Shown here: positions 1 through 8,720 of the stretch, in pieces | Layout: the number at the start of each line of letters is the position of its first letter | How positions within the stretch are numbered: the stretch's first letter is position 1 | Origin: a bacterium D16-34 | GTDB lineage: Bacteria > Actinomycetota > Coriobacteriia > Coriobacteriales > Eggerthellaceae | Direction of reading: 5' to 3' | NCBI GenBank assembly: GCA_003612515.1 | Contig: RAZB01000009.1 | Location: 17,303 to 81,302 of the forward strand | DNA: 64,000 nucleotides | Made by a program: the position numbers and the translations under genes | Notes under the pieces: generated by a model | What the model saw: the letters and a program-made list of their open reading frames with translations, nothing else | Told to the model about the DNA's origin: nothing | Database searches by the model: none

Positions 1-392
1 GTGAAATCTGCCAGTCACCTCGGCGTGATAGTTCGGTCATTTGTGTCGTGAGCGAACCGCGCGACATTCCACCTATTGAGCGAACTGGCGTTTTTAGCGG
101 CGTCTATCATGTGCTTGGCGGTGCGCTTTCGCCCATGGAAGGAACTGGACCTGAGGATTTGCACGTTGCAGAACTGATGCGACGCTTATCTTCTGAGGAT
201 GTTCGCGAAGTGGTCTTAGCTACCAATCCCAACGTCGAAGGCGAGACAACAGCATCCTATCTTGCGCGATTTATCAAGCCACTTGGCATCACGGTGACTC
301 GACCAGCAAGCGGTCTTCCAGTTGGTGGAGACTTGGAGTTTGCGGACGAGGTAACGCTTGGGCGTGCGCTTGAGGCACGCCGTGAGCTTTAA
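1..392 (+). CDS. recR: Recombination protein RecR, 5'-truncated by the window edge
   Basis: The frame is open from base 3 and ends with TAA at 390-392, so only the C-terminal part is present. The first residues read [19 protein letters not shown], the end of the RecR zinc finger (only its last Cys is inside the window) running into the Toprim domain. The Toprim signature [14 protein letters not shown] and the C-terminal [19 protein letters not shown] match RecR closely. RecR works with RecO, and sometimes RecF, to load RecA on gapped DNA in the cytoplasm. A GTG at 48 could be mistaken for a start, but coding similarity continues upstream of it, so it is internal. A terminator follows at 421. 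Confidence 0.93.
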   Translation, partial: EICQSPRRDSSVICVVSEPRDIPPIERTGVFSGVYHVLGGALSPMEGTGPEDLHVAELMRRLSSEDVREVVLATNPNVEGETTASYLARFIKPLGITVTRPASGLPVGGDLEFADEVTLGRALEARREL

Positions 393-420
393 GATTATTT
401 ATGAGATATATAAAAGATAA

Positions 421-457
421 AGGACTCTGTCCCCTCCAAAAACAGAGCCCTTTTCTT
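421..457 (+). terminator. Rho-independent terminator after recR
   Basis: The arms ggactctgt and acagagccc (one G-U pair) enclose a short loop and are followed by a T-rich run (ttttctttt). This ends the recR transcript. The rest of 393-656 holds only the promoter of the next gene. Confidence 0.75.
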
Positions 458-555
458 TTACCGAAGCTTCGAGCCTCTGTAAACACGAGGCAAAGTATAA
501 CACCCGTCTCCATGAAATATCAACAATTTCTTTTGATTTGCTTTGCTACCGTAGT

Positions 556-583
556 TTGTTGAGTGGGACAGATGTTTTATACT
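556..583 (+). promoter_or_regulatory. Putative sigma-70-type promoter for the racemase-mob operon
   Basis: TTGTTG at 556-561 and TATACT at 578-583 are 16 bp apart. The predicted transcript would start near 590, about 65 bases ahead of the GTG start at 657. This is a consensus match by eye only. Confidence 0.4.
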
Positions 584-656
584 TTTTAGCACTACATACG
601 TTAGTTTATGGCACCTTCCTGTAAGTATTCGCAGATTATAAAGCGGGGGAGATACT

Positions 657-1322
657 GTGTTTGAAGTGGGGCTTATTCGTGTCATCACCCTCGATGACCC
701 CAAGCAGCTAAATATTCATGGCAGGCTCATTGAGGCACTTTATCCTAATATTGCCGTCGAGAGCGCATGTATTCCTGATCAGCCAGAAGGCATTCATTCC
801 TTTGAGATGAGTCGTGAAGCTGTTCCAAAAATTGTCGAACTTGCTTGTGAGAAATTTGCTCACAAAGATATGATTTTAGTGAGTTGTGCAGACGACCCGG
901 CTCTTGAAGAAATAAGAGCAGCTCTGCCCGGTATGCCGGTCACAGGTGGTGGCGAATGTACTGTTGCTGCAGCCCTTCGCTATGGGCAAAATATTGGGGT
1001 GTTAGGCATTATTGATCAAGCACCTAAGGCCTATCGACGCATTCTGGAAGGTCGCCTCGTTGGCAACTATCGTCCTGAAGGTGTGCATTCTACCCTTGAT
1101 CTGCAGACCGAAGAAGGCTATGAGGCGTGCATTGCGACGGCTTGCAAAATGGCTGAGGACGGCTGCGATGTTATTGCGCTAGGATGTACGGGCTTGGCCA
1201 CCATAGGCATCGCCGCTGAACTTGAGCGCGTGAGTGGATTGCCGGTTGTAGATCCCGTTGTGGCTATGGGTGCATTTGTCTCTTTGGAGGCTGCCCGAGC
1301 AATGAGGCGAAGCGAACTATGA
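657..1322 (+). CDS. Aspartate/glutamate/hydantoin racemase family protein
   Basis: A 221-residue cytoplasmic protein of the cofactor-independent Asp/Glu racemase superfamily. Its two expected catalytic cysteines are visible: Cys77 in VSCADDP and Cys177 in ALGCTGLA. These enzymes remove and return the alpha-proton of amino acids or 5-substituted hydantoins using the Cys pair. The GTG start has an SD-like gggggaga 4 bases upstream. The stop overlaps the next gene (mobB-mobA fusion) by four bases (ATGA), so the two are probably co-translated, though no functional link is obvious. The length fits the hydantoin racemase branch better than glutamate racemase (usually about 260 residues). A (thio)hydantoin-type operon lies 5 kb downstream, so a hydantoin substrate is possible but unproven. 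Confidence 0.75.
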   Translation: MFEVGLIRVITLDDPKQLNIHGRLIEALYPNIAVESACIPDQPEGIHSFEMSREAVPKIVELACEKFAHKDMILVSCADDPALEEIRAALPGMPVTGGGECTVAAALRYGQNIGVLGIIDQAPKAYRRILEGRLVGNYRPEGVHSTLDLQTEEGYEACIATACKMAEDGCDVIALGCTGLATIGIAAELERVSGLPVVDPVVAMGAFVSLEAARAMRRSEL

Positions 1323-2707
1323 TTACAGCAGCAGATATTCCAAGTCCCGCGCTTTCGATCGTCGGGCGTCACAATTCAGGTAAAACAACCCTTATCGAAA
1401 ACCTGATTGCAGAGCTTGTTTCGCGCGGGTTTGATGTTGGAAGCGTCAAACACCACTCTCACGTGGGCTTTGAGATAGATTATCCCGGCAAAGATTCATA
1501 TAGGCATCGCGCGGCAGGCGCAAGCGAGACCGTGATTGCAGCTCCAGGTCAAATGGCTCGCATAAAAACAATTAATGGCGAAGTTGAGTGTGGCGATATC
1601 GTTCGCAGTATGCCTGGACACGATATTGTCATCGTGGAGGGCTACCGGAAAAGCGGACTTCCGACAATTGAAATCATGCGTGCAGAAAACGACGCTGATG
1701 CTCGTGTGGCGGAAGTGTTTGCACAAGGGGCTCGAAAAGGATGGCCACTTGGCACCGATTTTACGCAGTTTACCCGTGGTGAAATACCTCCGTCAGATGT
1801 GGCAGACGCTAAAGACCGTTTTGACTCACCAAAAGAACCCGCAATAAGCAGTTTGCAATTACATCGCAGGTCAGGTGCTTTGGTGGGAAATGAGGTTGTT
1901 GAACATTTCGCCACGCAAGCGCCTGATTATGCTGACATTTCAAATAAGCTGCCCACGAATCAAACTATAGCAGTGGTGACCGATATTGAGCAGGCAGTTG
2001 CAGCGGCAGAGCTCTATGGAATTGCCGCGTTTGACCTAAATGATTATGCCGGTCTTGCTGATTTTGTTGAGCAGCGCTGTGTTCGACCGCAAATCAGTGT
2101 GGTTATTCAGGCTGGTGGCGAAAGCAGGCGAATGGGGCAAAGTAAAGCCACTGTGCCGTTTAATGGCCGTCCGCTTATCTGCAGGCTCATAGAGCGCTTA
2201 GCGCCTGTTGCAGATGAGCTTATCATCACCACCAACGAGCCTGAAAACCTTGGTTTTTTGGATGAGCTGTATCCTCAGCTTGCTATTCGCCTTGTTCGTG
2301 ATGCTTTTGATGTGCGAGGTGCGCTGCCGGGTATCTATACGGCTCTGTCAGCAGCAAGTCATCCCTATGTTGCCATTGTTGCCTGTGATATGGTGTTTGC
2401 GTCTGCGTCTTTGGTGGTCGCCGAAGCGCTTGCACTCAATGAGTCTGGATCAGATGCGGTTGTCCCGGTCAACAAGCATGGTTATGAGCCATTTCATGCC
2501 ATGTATCGGGCGGCAAGCTGTTTGCCAGCAGTGCGAGCTCACCTTAATCAGGGTGAGCGGCGAGCACAGTCATTTTTTGACGATGTTGAAGTTTTGGAGT
2601 TCCCGCAATCGGCGGTATTTGCGGCAGAGCCTATGGGCGGCTGCTTTATGAATGCGAATACTCCCGAGGAATTGCGCAGGCTCGAAGATGGTTTGTTAAA
2701 CGGGTAG
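1319..2707 (+). CDS. mobAB: MobB-MobA fusion, molybdopterin-guanine dinucleotide biosynthesis
   Basis: A 462-residue fusion. Residues 1 to about 165 are MobB-like, with the P-loop GRHNSGKT at 16-23 for GTP binding. Residues from about 262 onward are MobA, with the nucleotidyltransferase signature AGGESRRMGQSKA. MobA transfers GMP from GTP to molybdopterin to form the guanine dinucleotide cofactor of DMSO-reductase-family enzymes; MobB assists. The linker (about 165-260) is unassigned. The ATG overlaps the upstream racemase stop by 4 bp, and the ferredoxin gene begins 9 bp downstream, so the three appear to form one operon. No molybdoenzyme is encoded in the window, so the client enzymes must lie elsewhere. 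Confidence 0.9.
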   Translation: MITAADIPSPALSIVGRHNSGKTTLIENLIAELVSRGFDVGSVKHHSHVGFEIDYPGKDSYRHRAAGASETVIAAPGQMARIKTINGEVECGDIVRSMPGHDIVIVEGYRKSGLPTIEIMRAENDADARVAEVFAQGARKGWPLGTDFTQFTRGEIPPSDVADAKDRFDSPKEPAISSLQLHRRSGALVGNEVVEHFATQAPDYADISNKLPTNQTIAVVTDIEQAVAAAELYGIAAFDLNDYAGLADFVEQRCVRPQISVVIQAGGESRRMGQSKATVPFNGRPLICRLIERLAPVADELIITTNEPENLGFLDELYPQLAIRLVRDAFDVRGALPGIYTALSAASHPYVAIVACDMVFASASLVVAEALALNESGSDAVVPVNKHGYEPFHAMYRAASCLPAVRAHLNQGERRAQSFFDDVEVLEFPQSAVFAAEPMGGCFMNANTPEELRRLEDGLLNG

Positions 2708-2716
2708 GAGAGGTTT

Positions 2717-3871
2717 ATGCCAAACCTAGTTGATATAGTAGAAGTTGCTGAAGCCCTTGAGACCAAAGCAGTTTATCTGGCAACGGATAGATGTACGGTG
2801 GTTCGTAATAGGAACTCGAAATGCACTAAGTGCAGCGATGCATGTCTTGCCGATGCGGTACATGCGAACAAAAACAAGCTCGAACTCGATTTTGATGCAT
2901 GCATTCGCTGTGGCGCCTGCACGACCGTATGCCCGACAGAGGCGCTCATACCTCTTGAGCCGCTCGATGCAGATTTGGCGAGCGAAATTGCCAGTGCGCT
3001 TGAAAAGACGCCAGATACGGCTGTTTTTGCATGCGCTCGTATCGCATCAAAGCATGTCGGAGATCCCACCAAGTTTGCTCAAGTGCCGTGTTTGGCGCGC
3101 ATGGAGGAATCTGTTTTAGTCAAGCTGGCAGCCCTTGGTGTTGATGACATTGTCTTAGTTGATGGAGTTTGCAAGACGTGTAAGTATCGCGCAACATCGC
3201 CAGGCACGGATGTGACAGTGGCAACAGCAAATCAGCTTATTGAAGCAGTGGGGGGCACTGCGCGCGTTCGCCGTACCTCAGAATTTCCCGAAGTGACGCT
3301 TTTGCAAGATGCTCAACAGCTGCTTGGCGAATCTCGTCGCGGATGGTTTTTCAAGACAAGAGAACGTGCGAAAGATGCGACGGTTAAAACTGTAGAGGTT
3401 GTGGCGCTCAAATCAAACAACCAGGTTGTCGCGTCATTGCGAGATCGCCTGAAGATTTCCGATGCAGGCACATTGCCGCAGTTTAACCCTGAGCGACGCA
3501 TGGAAATCCTCAATGCGATGTATGAAATGGGCGAACCGGTTGTTCCTGAGATAGATACGCGATTGTTTGGGTATGTGACCATCGATACCGACAAGTGTAA
3601 TGCGTGCAACATGTGTACTGTTTTTTGTACCACAGGCGCGCTCTCTAAAAGCAAAGAAAAGCCCGAGAGCGGCGAAGGCAGCTATCTTGAATTTCAGGCA
3701 GCAGATTGCGTGCAGTGCAATCTCTGTCAGGATGCTTGCCTGAAAAAGTGTCTTACGGTAGAGACGGTTGTGCCAACCGATGAGCTTTTCGATTTTGAAC
3801 CGCGCCTGATTTGGCTTCCGAAGCCATCTCGTCGACCAGGGGTGTTAGGTTCGACGCATACAAAGAAGTAA
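2717..3871 (+). CDS. Multi-cluster 4Fe-4S ferredoxin-domain protein
   Basis: A 384-residue soluble protein with two pairs of 4Fe-4S motifs. Near the N terminus are CTKCSDACLADAV and CIRCGACTTVCP; near the C terminus are CNACNMCTVFC and CVQCNLCQDACLKKC. A lone CKTCKYR lies between them. The central region (about 85-270) has no recognised fold. It probably passes electrons between cytoplasmic oxidoreductases. The gene sits between the mob fusion and a CcdA-thioredoxin fusion, which suggests a role in supplying or maturing extracytoplasmic redox enzymes, but the partner is unknown. The start ATG has gagagg 5 bases upstream. A second cluster at each end is clear from the cysteine spacing. Confidence 0.8.
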   Translation: MPNLVDIVEVAEALETKAVYLATDRCTVVRNRNSKCTKCSDACLADAVHANKNKLELDFDACIRCGACTTVCPTEALIPLEPLDADLASEIASALEKTPDTAVFACARIASKHVGDPTKFAQVPCLARMEESVLVKLAALGVDDIVLVDGVCKTCKYRATSPGTDVTVATANQLIEAVGGTARVRRTSEFPEVTLLQDAQQLLGESRRGWFFKTRERAKDATVKTVEVVALKSNNQVVASLRDRLKISDAGTLPQFNPERRMEILNAMYEMGEPVVPEIDTRLFGYVTIDTDKCNACNMCTVFCTTGALSKSKEKPESGEGSYLEFQAADCVQCNLCQDACLKKCLTVETVVPTDELFDFEPRLIWLPKPSRRPGVLGSTHTKK

Positions 3872-3909
3872 AAAACAGCAAAAACAGTACAATACGAAGA
3901 GGTTGAACT

Positions 3910-5304
3910 GTGGGTTTATCGCTTGATGTAAGCGTTCCTGCGCTTACGGTATTTGTGCAAGGTATTTTGAGTTTCTTTTCACCTTGTGTTTTGCCGCTCA
4001 TTCCGCTTTATATCGGATATTTGGCGGGTGGAACGATCTTATATAAAGAAGATGGCACCATTGAATATCCGCGCAAAAAAGTGCTGGTTAATACGTTTTG
4101 TTTTGTGATTGGTATCAGCGCTACTTTCGTTATTTTGGGGCTCGGGTTTAGCGCGCTTGGCCAGTTCTTTAACGCGAATCAACGCGTGTTTTCAACTATT
4201 GCAGGTCTGATTATGGTGATATTTGGCCTGTATATGATTGGTGTTTTTGGTAAATCACGCGTCGTGGAAACCGAGCATAGACTGCCATTTCGTTTAGACA
4301 AATTCGCCATGAATCCGCTCGTTGCATTCGTGCTCGGCTTTACTTTTAGCTTTGCATGGACACCGTGCGTAGGACCGGTGTTGGCAAGCGTTTTGCTTAT
4401 GGCCTCATCAAGCGCTTCGACTCTCAACGGGTTTTTGTTGGTAGGTGTTTATACGCTTGGCTTTGTTTTGCCATTTTTGGCGGTAGGCCTATTCACCAGC
4501 GAAGTTCTCCGCTTTTTCAAAAAGCATACCAGTGTGGTGAAATACACCGTAAAAATTGGCGGTGCACTGCTGATTGTAATGGGCTTTATGACGCTTACTG
4601 GCTGGATGAATGGCTTTACGAATTATCTGTCGTCATTTGGAGATCCGTCAAACGCCGCCCAAACGCAATCTGTTCAGCAAGAGCAAAAACAAGACGATGA
4701 GCAATCATCTGGCCAAAACACTGATTCGGACAAAGCGGCAACAGAAGACGAGAATGACGCAGTTGCACAAGATGAGAAAGACGCAACTGCGCAAGACAAC
4801 GAAGAAGCCACTTCACAAGACGACTCGTCTGATCAGTCTATGGCAGCCCCGTTTGCCGGCGTTGCGCTTACCGACCAGTATGGTGTTAAGCACACGCTTG
4901 ATCAGTATCGAGGAAAGGTTGTGTTGCTGAATTTCTTCGCTACGTGGTGCGGACCTTGCAAGCAAGAAATACCTGACATTGAAGCGCTTTATCAGTCGTA
5001 TGGGCAAAATAGCGAAGACCTGATAGTGCTCGGCATTGCAAATCCTGCAACTGAGGGCAATCAAAATGCTGCAGATGGTACGGTCGAAGAGCTCAAGGCA
5101 TTTATTGAAGCACAGGGTATAACTTATCCGGTGCTTATGGATACCACCGGCAAATTCTTTTCCGGTTATAGCATTAGCGCATTCCCAACCACATTCATGA
5201 TCTCGGCAAATGGTGATGTCTATGGGTATGTGACCGGTGCGCTGAGCGCCTCTATGCTGCAAGATATTGTCGATCAAACATTCGAAGGGCAAAGCTCAGA
5301 CTAG
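3910..5304 (+). CDS. CcdA/DsbD-type membrane thiol transporter fused to a TlpA-like thioredoxin
   Basis: A 464-residue fusion with a GTG start (SD gaagagg). Residues 1 to about 245 are a six-helix CcdA domain. Its two redox cysteines are Cys26 (FFSPCVLPLIP) and Cys153 (WTPCVGPVL). Residues about 250-305 form a Gln/Asp/Glu/Ser-rich linker with repeated 'AQD' words. Residues about 310-464 are a TlpA/ResA-like thioredoxin with WCGPC at 346-350. CcdA moves reducing equivalents from cytoplasmic thioredoxin across the membrane, and the fused domain would use them outside, for example on apocytochrome c or folded disulfides. The fusion puts donor and acceptor in one chain. Cytochrome c maturation is the likeliest role, but no cytochrome gene lies nearby. 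Confidence 0.9.
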   Translation: MGLSLDVSVPALTVFVQGILSFFSPCVLPLIPLYIGYLAGGTILYKEDGTIEYPRKKVLVNTFCFVIGISATFVILGLGFSALGQFFNANQRVFSTIAGLIMVIFGLYMIGVFGKSRVVETEHRLPFRLDKFAMNPLVAFVLGFTFSFAWTPCVGPVLASVLLMASSSASTLNGFLLVGVYTLGFVLPFLAVGLFTSEVLRFFKKHTSVVKYTVKIGGALLIVMGFMTLTGWMNGFTNYLSSFGDPSNAAQTQSVQQEQKQDDEQSSGQNTDSDKAATEDENDAVAQDEKDATAQDNEEATSQDDSSDQSMAAPFAGVALTDQYGVKHTLDQYRGKVVLLNFFATWCGPCKQEIPDIEALYQSYGQNSEDLIVLGIANPATEGNQNAADGTVEELKAFIEAQGITYPVLMDTTGKFFSGYSISAFPTTFMISANGDVYGYVTGALSASMLQDIVDQTFEGQSSD

Positions 5305-5313
5305 CTCTAGGAT

Positions 5314-5390
5314 AAGTGCTGTTTAGGGTTGAGCGCAGTTTATAGGTGAGCGCCGTTTATAGGTGAGCGCGATTTGTAGGCGAGCGTGGT
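5314..5390. repeat. 17-bp tandem repeat array, about 4.5 units
   Basis: Units begin at 5314 (degenerate), 5331, 5348, 5365 and 5382 (partial). Units 2 and 3 are gagcgcagtttataggt and gagcgccgtttataggt, differing at one base; unit 4 differs at four positions. The array fills the gap between the convergent CcdA-thioredoxin and hydrolase genes and runs up to the hydrolase stop codon. Confidence 0.8.
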
Positions 5391-6073
5391 CAGCTCTCAA
5401 GAAAAGCAAGCACACACTGATTGAAGGTGTCGGGACATTTGGCGGCAATGAAGTGATCGCCCTCGATAAGTGTGAGTGTAGCATGGGGCAGAGCATGTGC
5501 TATGGCTTTGGTGTGGGACTCTTTGATCATGTCGTGAGTGCCTGCAACAACGAGCGTCTCCACATTGAGTGATTCAAGGGCTGACAAGGGGATATGAGGT
5601 TCATTTACCATAAGCGCAAGGAGCTCTTTTGTTGCGGGATCCTGGCTGAGTCTGTACTGAAGAACAATAGGCAGCAAAACGCGAAGCTTAAGTCCGCGTG
5701 GATTAAGGTTTGCCCCATTAAGGATAAGTTTGTGCACCCGATCTGGATGCGTGAGTGCAAAGATGAGCGCGATATTGCCTCCGTCAGAAAACCCTAAAAT
5801 GTCGGCTTGTGAGATATTGTTTTCGTCCATAAAGTCCAGCAAATCATCGCTGAACTGGGCAAGCGTAAAAGGCTCAGTTCCTCTTGGAGACTTACCATGC
5901 CCCCGTGTGTCAATTGCAATTATTTCGCGATGTGCTCCGAGCGCCTGCATTTGGTTGGCGAAATAGCTTGAGTCTTCGCCATTTCCATGAAGCAAGATCA
6001 AAGGATACGATTCCTGAGCAGGATTTTGGGGCTCACTTGCTGGAATGCGGCAGGCATAGAGCGTGATGTCCAC
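5390..6073 (-). CDS. Alpha/beta hydrolase
   Basis: A 227-residue cytoplasmic alpha/beta-hydrolase. LLHGNGEDSSYF forms the oxyanion-hole strand, DTRGHGKS follows it, and the nucleophile elbow is GFSDGG (Ser). The acid is probably Asp in AGTHDM and the base His in GDHFIAA. I place the start at GTG 6073-6071 because AGGAG lies 10 bases upstream. The open frame extends to 6535, but that part is compositionally unlike the protein and overlaps the start of the divergent permease. The substrate cannot be told from sequence; esters, peroxides or small amides are all possible. Divergent placement against the permease-DUF917-hydantoinase operon could mean a shared pathway. A tandem repeat array abuts its 3' end. 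Confidence 0.8.
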   Translation of the reverse strand: MDITLYACRIPASEPQNPAQESYPLILLHGNGEDSSYFANQMQALGAHREIIAIDTRGHGKSPRGTEPFTLAQFSDDLLDFMDENNISQADILGFSDGGNIALIFALTHPDRVHKLILNGANLNPRGLKLRVLLPIVLQYRLSQDPATKELLALMVNEPHIPLSALESLNVETLVVAGTHDMIKESHTKAIAHALPHATLTLIEGDHFIAAKCPDTFNQCVLAFLES

Positions 6074-6175
6074 GGGATAAACACTCCTCTTAAACGCGTG
6101 TAAGGATGAAGGCTTGTTTTGCTCGCTATAATACACTTTCGTTTGAGAGATGGTAATAAAGGGGTAAAACGTTTT

Positions 6176-7552
6176 ATGAATGCGCGCAGGCAAGCGAATA
6201 AGCAAGTGCCTATTGATATGGGGCTTCGCATTTCGCAAGCGGAGAGAAAAACTTGGGTTTCTATTGCGCTTGTTCGCGCTGGGGCGATGTTTAGTGCGCC
6301 AACGCTTATGGTTGGAGCGGCACTGGGGATTGGAATGGCACTCAGCGGCGCTGCTCTTGCCGTTTTGTGTGGCTATGGCTTTGTCGTTTTGTATATGAGT
6401 TTTATTGCCATGCAAGCAAGCGACCTGGGACTTCCTACAGCTATATTGACCGCACCCAGTCTTGGTAAGGCTGGCGCGCGATATCTGGTCGCACTTATTG
6501 TTGGCATCGTGACTATCGGCTGGTTTGGCGTGCAAACAGCTGTCTGTGGCTCCTCGCTCTCCTTTATGCTCAATGATGTATTTGGTATTTCTTTAGCGCC
6601 GCAAATATGCTCAGTTTTGCTTGGGATTTTAATGTTGGTAACAGCGGTTATTGGTTTTGATGGCTTGAAGTGGATCAGCACCATTGCTGCACCGCTGTTG
6701 ATGGCGGTATGCATATATGGTGTTGGATACGCACTGCTCAGCAGCGGCTCTACTGAGGTGCTGTTTGGATATGTCGCGCCAGCTCAAGATGCAATTGGTT
6801 TTATTGCTGGTGTGCACATGGCTATTGGCCTGTATGCTTTTGCAGGATGTACTGCTGGTGATTTTGCTCGTTTTGCCCCCACAAGAAAGGCGGCTGTGCT
6901 CTCTACGGTTTTAGGCGTGCTCCCTGCAGGCTTTATAGCGCTTATGGCTGCAGCTGCATTGGCTATTGTGACAGGCATTGATGATGTGGCCGTCCTCATG
7001 AACTCAATCGGATTGCCGCTGGTGGGCTTGATTGCGCTCGTTTTGTCTGCGTGGACAGTCAATGCCGGAAACGTATATTCTGCAGGTCTTGGTTTTGCGG
7101 TAATGCTCGGGCAAGATGAAAGCGGTTCTAAGCTCACAACGCTCGTATCGGGAATAGTTGGCATCGTGCTTGCTGTTGTGGGAATTTTGGATCAGTTTCA
7201 AACATGGTTATCGGTTCTGTCGGCTATTGCACCAGCCATGGCGGGAGTCATGATTGCTGATTATTGGATTATTCGCAAGGCAAATCCGAATAACTTTCAA
7301 GCTTGCGAAGGCGTGTCGTTGGTAGGGGTTGCGGCACTGGTCGCTGGAATGTTGTGCGCGCTTTTAACGAGCGGCACGTTCGCTGTCATCACAGGTCTTG
7401 CCTGGCTTGATTTTTCATTTTTTATAGCTCCTGTTAACGGATTAGTAATAGCTATTGTGGTATATGTGATGGCATACAAGCTTTCTGGTCAGATGTCTTA
7501 TTTAGGTTCTGTATGTATTAAGACGCCAGAGCAAACAGAATGCGAGAGATAA
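6176..7552 (+). CDS. NCS1-family permease (cytosine/purine/hydantoin type)
   Basis: A 458-residue integral membrane protein with about 12 hydrophobic segments, resembling CodB and the hydantoin carrier Mhp1 of the nucleobase-cation-symport-1 family. The family imports nucleobases, allantoin, hydantoins or related rings with Na+ or H+. ATG 6176 is chosen because aaagggg lies 11 bases upstream; an earlier in-frame codon at 6119 has no SD site. Only 10 bases separate its stop from the first DUF917 gene, so it is the lead gene of an operon with two DUF917 proteins and a HyuA-type protein. That context favours a hydantoin-like or thiohydantoin-like substrate over cytosine, since no cytosine deaminase is present. 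Confidence 0.85.
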   Translation: MNARRQANKQVPIDMGLRISQAERKTWVSIALVRAGAMFSAPTLMVGAALGIGMALSGAALAVLCGYGFVVLYMSFIAMQASDLGLPTAILTAPSLGKAGARYLVALIVGIVTIGWFGVQTAVCGSSLSFMLNDVFGISLAPQICSVLLGILMLVTAVIGFDGLKWISTIAAPLLMAVCIYGVGYALLSSGSTEVLFGYVAPAQDAIGFIAGVHMAIGLYAFAGCTAGDFARFAPTRKAAVLSTVLGVLPAGFIALMAAAALAIVTGIDDVAVLMNSIGLPLVGLIALVLSAWTVNAGNVYSAGLGFAVMLGQDESGSKLTTLVSGIVGIVLAVVGILDQFQTWLSVLSAIAPAMAGVMIADYWIIRKANPNNFQACEGVSLVGVAALVAGMLCALLTSGTFAVITGLAWLDFSFFIAPVNGLVIAIVVYVMAYKLSGQMSYLGSVCIKTPEQTECER

Positions 7553-7562
7553 AGGTCACCCC

Positions 7563-8678
7563 ATGCGTTTTATTGATTGCGAAGATGTTGTTGATATTGC
7601 CACTGGTTCTGCGCTTTTGGGAGCCGGCGGCGGAGGCGACCCTTATATGGGCAAATTGGAAACCATCACGGCAATTCGCGAATGTGGACCGGTGCAGCTT
7701 TTGGATGCCGATGAGGTGCCAGATGAGTGGACGGTAGCATCAATTGGTAGCGTTGGTGCTCCTTCGGTGGTGTTGGAAAAGGGTGTAAATGGCTCTGAGT
7801 ACGCCATCGCACATGATTTTTTGCAACGCATTTTGGGCAAGAAAATCGACGCCTTTGTGCTGGCAGAAGCGGGCGGGCTCAATTCGTTGGTGCCTATTGC
7901 AGCAGCGGCACGCGTGGGTATTCCAGTTGTAAACGTTGATGGCATGGGTCGCGCTTTTCCAGGTTTGCAACAAGATACGTATTGCCTGAACGGTGTGCCT
8001 ACCACGCCGATGGTTTTTGTGGACGAAAAAGGAAATAGAAGTGTCATTGAGACAATCGACAACGATTGGGCAGAGACTATCGGACGCGCAATAACGTCTG
8101 CTTCGGGTGGCGCCATTATTAACATGGGTGCGTCGATGACTGGGGCGAAGATGAAGCAGTGTGCTGTGCGAGGAACGGTTGATTTAGCGCAGCGTTTAGG
8201 TGCTATTATTCGCCAAGCAACAAGTGTTTCTGCTGAATGCGGTATGACGCCTCAAGAATATTTCTTGCATGAGTCAGGCGCATATTTGTTTATGCATGCC
8301 AAGATTGCTGATGTGTTGCGAGAAACACGTGATGGATTCAATTTTGGTCGTGCAGTGCTTGAAGGCATTGGACAAGATAGGACCAAAACGGGCTCTGTCG
8401 TTTATCAAAACGAGAACCTCTATGCCGAAGTGGATGGCGATGTTGTTATAAGCGTACCTGATCTGGTATGTCTGGTTGACGCTGATACGTTTTTGCCAAT
8501 TACGACCGAATCGCTTCACTACGGAAAGCGCGTGCTGCTCGTTGGCCTTTCGTGCGATAAGGCTTGGCGAACCACAGAGGGTCTTGCGCTCGGCGGACCT
8601 GCGTGGTTTGGGTTCGACATTGACTATATTCCCGTAGAGGAGCAATGGAAGCGTATCTTTTGCGCTACAATGCCCTGA
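7563..8678 (+). CDS. DUF917 (S-methyl-thiohydantoin desulfurase-type) protein, copy 1
   Basis: A 371-residue protein of the DUF917 family (PF06032, which I recall is now named after thiohydantoin desulfurases). It opens with a conserved Gly-rich segment, SALLGAGGGGDPYMGKL. Conserved blocks shared with copy 2 include LAEAGGLNSLVPIAAAAR, DGMGRAFP, FNFGRAVLEGIGQD and SVPDLVCLVDADTF. Members occur with hydantoinase A genes and some remove sulfur from thiohydantoins. The start ATG follows the permease stop by 10 bases with aaagg as SD. It is clearly a paralog of the next gene; the two look about half identical. The exact substrate is inferred only from family and neighbours. Confidence 0.85.
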   Translation: MRFIDCEDVVDIATGSALLGAGGGGDPYMGKLETITAIRECGPVQLLDADEVPDEWTVASIGSVGAPSVVLEKGVNGSEYAIAHDFLQRILGKKIDAFVLAEAGGLNSLVPIAAAARVGIPVVNVDGMGRAFPGLQQDTYCLNGVPTTPMVFVDEKGNRSVIETIDNDWAETIGRAITSASGGAIINMGASMTGAKMKQCAVRGTVDLAQRLGAIIRQATSVSAECGMTPQEYFLHESGAYLFMHAKIADVLRETRDGFNFGRAVLEGIGQDRTKTGSVVYQNENLYAEVDGDVVISVPDLVCLVDADTFLPITTESLHYGKRVLLVGLSCDKAWRTTEGLALGGPAWFGFDIDYIPVEEQWKRIFCATMP

Positions 8679-8720
8679 ATAACAATTTAGGTACAACGCA
8701 ACGCTCGGGAAAGGGTAGGT

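Noticed and set aside
5314..5390. CRISPR array
   Set aside because: The units are adjacent 17-bp repeats without spacers, and no cas genes are present.
6074..6535. Long N-terminal extension of the alpha/beta hydrolase frame
   Set aside because: It overlaps the permease start on the other strand, is unlike hydrolase sequence, and a good SD with GTG at 6073 gives a standard length.
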